The notes under the pieces are model-generated. The model was given only the letters and a program-made list of their open reading frames with translations. It was not told the origin of the DNA and searched no databases. A DNA stretch of 64,000 nt from a virus: positions 51,648 to 115,647 of the IMG/VR virus record IMGVR_UViG_3300028377_000005, one strand, 5' to 3'. Position 1 is the stretch's first letter. Each line of letters begins with the position of its first letter. The translations under genes were made by a program, and so were the position numbers. Below are positions 59,607 to 64,000 of this stretch, one piece after another.

Positions 59607-62600
59607 TCAGACCTTTTTGATGCTATAATCAACCAGTCGACCTTGTGTGTCGTAAGATGCTGAAAGCTGATAAGCAGCAATCGGGTTAGTCTCAGCGGTT
59701 ACATCCGCCGCCGTGGGGTAAAGGGTGATCGTAGATTCAATCAGATTGTTGCTGCTATCGTAAGTCTGTCCCGTGATACGAACATTTTCTTGGGACAAAC
59801 CAAGCACCCGTGCCATTGACATTTGCAAACCGCTTACGTCGCCACTGAGTGCCGCCAGCGAATTTTCATTTACATCGAAAGCAGAGCCTTTGATATCGTC
59901 CAGAGACGCTGTAACGGGAGACAAGTCGACATTGCTGAGGTTGTTGCGGATCTCCTCCAACGAATCTGTGCTCGTATTAAAGGTCGCGCCTTTGATATCG
60001 TCAAGAGAATCCGTGACTGGCGTAAGATCAGCACCTGAGTTGTCTCGAATCTGTTTTAAGGAATCCGTGCTTGTATCGAACCCGGTACCTTTGATATCGT
60101 CCAAAGTCGCCGTAACAGGAGACAAGTCGACACTGCTGAGGTTGTCCCGAATTTGCTCAAGGGAGTCGGTGTTCCCATCGAAAGTGGCACCTTTGATATC
60201 GTCAAGAGAATCCGTGACCGGAGTAAGATCCACACTTGCCGAAGAGGTGTCTGCCACATCGAAACGCAACGTCACGTCATCCATCGGCGTGTAAGTTTCC
60301 CCATAGCCGTAATGAAATACGCTGTTGTCCAAGGACGACGGGGTGTTAATAACACCAAAGGTATCCACTCCGTCGCCGTCCAGACCATAAATTGTACCCG
60401 AAGTGAGTCCTTCCAATGTGATCTGAGTCGCCGTAGCGCCTTGATCTTCCGATTTCCACAAGATAGCACCGCTCCTTTCAGTTTCGAAAGATGCAAACAC
60501 AAGGGTGTCTTGGTCAACCACATGAACGCCACCGGCTGACTGATACGGGATTGGCGAACCCTCTGCCGTGGGAATTGATCGGGTCCACGTGTCACCACCA
60601 TCTGCTGTCCGGTAGATTGTCAATGAAAATGATGTAGATCCGCTTACGTCCACCGAGAGCCCCGTTGCGTAACCGTAGGTGTTCGTGTCGTCAAAGTCGA
60701 TATATAGGGCTTGTTCATACAGGTCAGCATCGACATGTGAAAATACCGAAGTCCAGCTAGAACCGCCGTTTGTGGTCTTGTAGATCACAGGGTAAGGGTT
60801 CCCAGAAGTATCGGCTCCTGTCACAATGAGTGTTTGATCATCTACGGCATATACACCTCTGTAGCCTTCGGTGGTGCCGGTTCTAATCGTGGAAAAGGTA
60901 TTCGTCGACCCGTCCCATTTCATGACGTAGGATTCTGAACCAGAATCGGTGGCAGTGAAATACACAATAGGGTTTCCAGCGCCGTCATTTGTAACGGCGA
61001 GGTCCATAGGGGCACCGCCGTTATCGAAATACGTGCCGGGAGGGTTTGCTGTCGGAGAAAGCCCACCTGAAGGGGTCCCATAGTGGATGACTTGGTTCCC
61101 CGAAAAGTTTTCGCCTAATATTACGACGGTGTTTGTTGTTGCGTCGTACCCCAATCCCTTGAGGTACCGTGGGGGCGTCTGGTTGAAATAGACACTCGAC
61201 CACGAATCCCCGCCGTTAGCCGTGGTGTATACTTCGGGATACACCGTCTGTTCGCCAAGGGCGTCACCATATAGTCCGACGTAAATGGTGCTGGAGTCCA
61301 CCACCTCTATCGTACCAAGCGAGTTGGCTTCATTTGTGCCTTCGAGGCTAGAATCGGAGGGGGTGCCGGTCCACTCGAAAACCTCTAGGTTTTCAGGGAC
61401 GGCCCTTGAAATCCGCACCAGAAGATCCCCCAGCGTGTCTGTGTCGACGTTAGTGAGCGTGAATCGGTAGACGCCCGGCGCGTTCACATCGTCCAGTTCT
61501 TGCCATGTGGACAGCAGGTTAGTGCTGGCGTTCGTACCCTCCTTGTAAAGTTCCGCTTCGAGGTCTGACGGAGTGAGTCCGGTGCGCTCACCAATCCGTA
61601 CCGTGATCGTAGCTGAATTGCTCTGGGCAAGATTCCCGCTGAACGGGATTTCTTTGACCCTCTCTGAGAGAGAGTCCACATTGGTATTGAAATTCGGACC
61701 CTTAATGGCGGTAAGATCGTCTAGCACCGGACTCAGGTCGACATTGATGTTGCCAATAGCGTCGGAGAGTGCAGGCAGAGAGTCTGTCGAGCTATTCCAG
61801 TTGAAACCGCCTTTGATGGCGTCAAGGTCCGCTAGGACGGGGCTCAGATCAGTAGACCCAATTGAGGCCACGTAGAACCTTAGGTTAACGGGGTCAAAGC
61901 GAACCGTGTCGGCAGGGGTCTGTAGCACTTCACCATTTCCCGCACCAAGGTAGGTTAGGGAGTCATCGGGTGCGCAGAATACCGACTTCACATCTGCGGT
62001 GGTATCGTGGACAGCTACCTTTGTCCATTTAGTACCCAATGATTCTGTCTCATAGACCACAGGAGGCCTTGGCGACCCACCCGTAGTCATATCTTGGCCC
62101 ACTACCACGACCCTCTCTGCGTTGAGATCTGCTCCCGTGACAAGGGTCGACGAGGGTACTTCAAACGCCATAGCTTCCCACGTCCGTCCACTATCTTCGG
62201 TGTAGTAAACCTTCGACGTGGTTGACCCTGATCCAGTGGCTACAGCAATCACACCCCGGTTAGGCTGATCTTGGTCAAAAGTGATACTCTGGAACCAATC
62301 GTTTGATGCAAGGTCGGGGATGCGGCTGGTAACATCTGTCCAAATAGTTCCCCCATCCTCCGTGAGCATCAGGATAGCTCCATTGGAGAGGTCTCCACCT
62401 GCAGCATACACCAACTGATCATTGATAGCATGGATCGAGTGGAGATCCTTGGTGCCGCCAGAGTTTTGGGAGGTGGGCGTGGTACCGTCATAGTGGTAGA
62501 TCAGCTCATCGGTCCCACACATCCAAATATTACTGGTATCGTAATAGGATACGTCCCAGAAATTGGTACCACTGGTCTCCCAACTACCGACGTAAATAAA

Positions 62601-63533
62601 GTCAGAACCATCCCACTCGTAGACTGCCCCTCGTGAGCCTACAGCGATCACATTATCAACCGTACCATCCCCATCCACAGCATACAGATCACGACCAGCA
62701 ATACTATCGGTGCTCCAGTTTACTCCGTCTACACGAGCACCGTAATAACCAAGCTCCGCTCCGGTGGAGAAGCCTACTGTAAAGAGGCCCTTATAGGAGC
62801 CATCGGAGATCTGGCAGCCGTAGACGTCATTCACGTCGAAAGTGTAGGAACTTTGGTGGCCCCCCCGGAGGTAATTCAAGGGAGCGAACCTTAGGTGCCC
62901 AAAATCACCTTCGTCGGGCTTCCAAGATCCCGGCATATCGAATCGGTACCACCCCGCGTGCCCGAAGCTATCAATCTCAGTCCAATTACCCGTGAACGGA
63001 TTCCAGTTTGATACACTTGTGTTGGAGCTACTATTCACCATTGCCAACTGCATCTCCTCGTAGTCACCAGTGAGGCCCTTTACAGGCTCTCCCTTGTGCT
63101 GGAAGTATGCGTAGATGGTATCGTCGCCTGTGGGAGGGAGGAAGCCGATGAACTCAGAATGTTCCCGGTGTGACTCTACCAGTTCCTCTGTCTGATCATT
63201 CACCATATCCTGAGGGTTTTCGATCACCGTCAGGTTGAGGTTTTGCTGTGCCAGATCGACCGCCCCATTGGCGTGAATAACTGCGACGAATTCACCACGA
63301 GCGCTCAGCTCGTCTGCCGTAAAGAGGATCTCGTAAAGGCCCGGTAGATTGGTGGCATCCACTTCCCGGAAGTTGGAGGCATCAATGACCTTATTCACTG
63401 CGGTGAGAGCACCGGCCTTGCGGTAGTAGAGTGTAATATCGCCCGGTACCACACCGGTTTTTTCGTCACCCGTAGTATCATCGGATAGGATGACCGTAAC
63501 TCTAGCAGGTCGCTTTTGGATCACTTGTGTCAT
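59607..63533 (-). CDS. Giant fibre-like protein with propeller and D-SPV-LDDIKG repeats
   Basis: 1308 aa; start at 63533 (CCGGAGAG upstream) rather than the GTG/ATG 12 codons earlier. Residues 1-120 resemble a BppU-like baseplate domain (ITLYYRKAGALT, LPGLYEILF). Residues about 220-560 and 760-1100 are BNR/YCF48-like strand repeats (YYTEDSGRTWEAM, KTTNGGSSWTSV), likely two beta-propellers. Repeats of DLSPVxDxLDDIKG followed by TDSL occur twice around residues 570-630 and about four times at 1105-1235. The end (ENVRITGQTYD, then YDTQGRLVDYSI) matches a C-terminal domain common in phage repeat proteins. Likely a long fibre. Confidence 0.7.
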   Translation of the reverse strand: MTQVIQKRPARVTVILSDDTTGDEKTGVVPGDITLYYRKAGALTAVNKVIDASNFREVDATNLPGLYEILFTADELSARGEFVAVIHANGAVDLAQQNLNLTVIENPQDMVNDQTEELVESHREHSEFIGFLPPTGDDTIYAYFQHKGEPVKGLTGDYEEMQLAMVNSSSNTSVSNWNPFTGNWTEIDSFGHAGWYRFDMPGSWKPDEGDFGHLRFAPLNYLRGGHQSSYTFDVNDVYGCQISDGSYKGLFTVGFSTGAELGYYGARVDGVNWSTDSIAGRDLYAVDGDGTVDNVIAVGSRGAVYEWDGSDFIYVGSWETSGTNFWDVSYYDTSNIWMCGTDELIYHYDGTTPTSQNSGGTKDLHSIHAINDQLVYAAGGDLSNGAILMLTEDGGTIWTDVTSRIPDLASNDWFQSITFDQDQPNRGVIAVATGSGSTTSKVYYTEDSGRTWEAMAFEVPSSTLVTGADLNAERVVVVGQDMTTGGSPRPPVVYETESLGTKWTKVAVHDTTADVKSVFCAPDDSLTYLGAGNGEVLQTPADTVRFDPVNLRFYVASIGSTDLSPVLADLDAIKGGFNWNSSTDSLPALSDAIGNINVDLSPVLDDLTAIKGPNFNTNVDSLSERVKEIPFSGNLAQSNSATITVRIGERTGLTPSDLEAELYKEGTNASTNLLSTWQELDDVNAPGVYRFTLTNVDTDTLGDLLVRISRAVPENLEVFEWTGTPSDSSLEGTNEANSLGTIEVVDSSTIYVGLYGDALGEQTVYPEVYTTANGGDSWSSVYFNQTPPRYLKGLGYDATTNTVVILGENFSGNQVIHYGTPSGGLSPTANPPGTYFDNGGAPMDLAVTNDGAGNPIVYFTATDSGSESYVMKWDGSTNTFSTIRTGTTEGYRGVYAVDDQTLIVTGADTSGNPYPVIYKTTNGGSSWTSVFSHVDADLYEQALYIDFDDTNTYGYATGLSVDVSGSTSFSLTIYRTADGGDTWTRSIPTAEGSPIPYQSAGGVHVVDQDTLVFASFETERSGAILWKSEDQGATATQITLEGLTSGTIYGLDGDGVDTFGVINTPSSLDNSVFHYGYGETYTPMDDVTLRFDVADTSSASVDLTPVTDSLDDIKGATFDGNTDSLEQIRDNLSSVDLSPVTATLDDIKGTGFDTSTDSLKQIRDNSGADLTPVTDSLDDIKGATFNTSTDSLEEIRNNLSNVDLSPVTASLDDIKGSAFDVNENSLAALSGDVSGLQMSMARVLGLSQENVRITGQTYDSSNNLIESTITLYPTAADVTAETNPIAAYQLSASYDTQGRLVDYSIKKV
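59840..60250 (-). repeat. Tandem coding repeats of about 33 codons
   Basis: Near-identical blocks for SLDDIKGxxFxxxTDSLEQIRDN repeat about every 96-105 bases, alternating DLTPVTD and DLSPVTA. The bases are much better conserved than in the related pair at 61650-61860, so these copies look recent and could recombine. Confidence 0.75.
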
Positions 63534-63658
63534 GGGCTCTCCGGTTGGTTGCCTTGATATACCGCTCAACGCGATGTGTTAAAATGAAATAGCAGGGACT
63601 GCAAAACTTAGTTATTACCAAGACGACTACGGAGTACTCACTATAAATAGATTCTCAA

Positions 63659-63784
63659 TCAGTGACTGCAGCGGTGGGGATTGAGGCGGTGGGCTAGATT
63701 AAGGATCCAGTTCTGGACTATGAGGCCCATTACCGGATCGAGGGCCAAGGCGATCAACATCAACTCTTGGTGGCAAAAATGCAT
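63659..63784 (-). CDS. 41-residue hydrophobic peptide
   Basis: The ATG at 63784 is preceded by GGAGACGG and lies about 40 bases after the -10 of the promoter at 63824-63852. The centre is hydrophobic (LMLIALALDPVMGLIVQNWI), enough for one membrane helix, with a His/Arg/Cys-containing tail. The frame can be read further upstream, but that part overlaps the promoter and another frame. It is too short for a family call; a small membrane-acting early peptide is possible. Confidence 0.5.
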   Translation of the reverse strand: MHFCHQELMLIALALDPVMGLIVQNWILNLAHRLNPHRCSH

Positions 63785-63823
63785 TGTTCCGTCTCCGTTC
63801 GTTGGGGTATCCGATCTCACTAA

Positions 63824-63852
63824 CCTATACCCCAACTTGGAAGGGGTGTCAA
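63824..63852 (-). promoter_or_regulatory. Sigma70-like promoter
   Basis: TTGACA (63852-63847), 17 bases, TATAGG (63829-63824) followed by TTAGTG on the minus strand. The spacer carries an ACCCC/GGGGT dyad. Confidence 0.75.
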
Positions 63853-63854
63853 AA

Positions 63855-64000
63855 TTATCCCCAATGCACAGCCCACTCGTTGTCGGCGGCTTGCTTGAAT
63901 AGGGCTTGGAATTGCTTGAGACGGTCCCTAATGTATCCGGCTTGGCGACCCTCTGGGCCATGTTCGGGCGGGGGACTATCCCCGCGAGTGCGGGGCCACC
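63855..64000 (-). CDS. C-terminal end of a gene cut by the right edge
   Basis: The minus-strand frame is open from the window edge to TAA at 63857-63855, with no usable start inside, so the visible 48 codons are the end of a longer gene. The last 30 residues are helical (GYIRDRLKQFQALFKQAADN, then EWAVHWG). The first codons overlap a CRISPR-repeat-like hairpin at 63972-64000, which casts doubt on that part. No family can be named. Confidence 0.5.
   Translation of the reverse strand, partial: WPRTRGDSPPPEHGPEGRQAGYIRDRLKQFQALFKQAADNEWAVHWG
63972..64000. repeat. Single CRISPR-repeat-like 29-base element at window edge
   Basis: The last 29 bases hold a perfect CCCCGC-GAGT-GCGGGG hairpin flanked by GACTAT and CCACC, in the layout of type I-E CRISPR repeats. 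Only one copy is visible; no second copy lies at spacer distance to the left, so any array would have to extend to the right of the window. Confidence 0.35.

Noticed and set aside
63642-63649. TATAAATA, the T4 late-promoter sequence
   Set aside because: On the plus strand, pointing away from any plus-strand gene, and the same element was not found before the late genes; most likely chance.
63659-63961. 100-codon frame read from an ATG at 63961
   Set aside because: Its first 59 codons overlap the stop of another frame and the promoter at 63824-63852; only the last 41 codons with their own ribosome site are kept.

Overview
The window is a dense, gene-packed piece of a large tailed-phage (Caudoviricetes) genome, most likely a jumbo or huge myovirus-like phage of a bacterium that uses sigma70-type promoters. 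The evidence is a contractile-tail/baseplate module (baseplate J-like and tail-protein-I-like proteins), very large virion proteins, a phage-encoded replisome (family A DNA polymerase, DnaB-type helicase, CHC2 zinc-finger primase, SNF2-type helicase, PhoH ATPase, dCTP-deaminase-like enzyme), head-to-tail gene packing with ATGA/TAATG overlaps, and no ribosomal, metabolic or housekeeping gene sets. No stretch above about 130 bases lacks a gene or a visible regulatory element. I saw no tRNA, integrase, terminase, capsid or endolysin gene.

Layout. 1-9131 (+): virion genes for baseplate and tail tip, with the first gene cut by the left edge. 9128-12013 (-): RNA-repair genes (Rnl1-like ligase, Pnkp-type phosphatase) with a small membrane protein. 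12097-13902 (+): two short proteins with a shared N-terminal tag and a type IB DNA topoisomerase with all catalytic residues. 13912-21639 (-): compact accessory genes, including a Pnkp-type polynucleotide kinase, a methyltransferase-like protein, a 40-residue peptide with a RiPP-leader-like motif, a 2H phosphoesterase, a translation initiation factor IF-1 homologue and a dCTP-deaminase-like protein. 21723-22649 (+): PhoH-like ATPase. 22683-28624 (-): a Ycf46-like AAA+ ATPase with candidate Ycf35/DUF1257-like and DUF2997-like partners, and a candidate attenuator with a leader peptide. 28682-38706 (-): replication block. 38843-63533 (-): a probable late transcription unit of giant virion proteins ending in small membrane proteins and a complete two-component system, closed by a hairpin. 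63659-64000 (-): a 41-residue membrane peptide, a promoter and a gene cut by the right edge, plus a CRISPR-repeat-like hairpin exactly at the edge.

How it fits together. Kinase, phosphatase and ligase are the three activities of the bacterial RNA-repair enzyme Pnkp, here carried by separate genes in two clusters; this suggests repair of host-cleaved RNA. Two 2H phosphoesterases may repair RNA ends or destroy cyclic nucleotide alarms. IF-1, PhoH and the repair genes point to strong control over host translation and RNA. The accessory and replication genes are preceded by a recurrent promoter type (TTGACA, 16-18 bases, TATAGG-like), often placed against the neighbouring gene's start or stop codon; no such promoter was seen inside the virion-gene block. 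All function calls are from sequence patterns read by eye; no database search was run.
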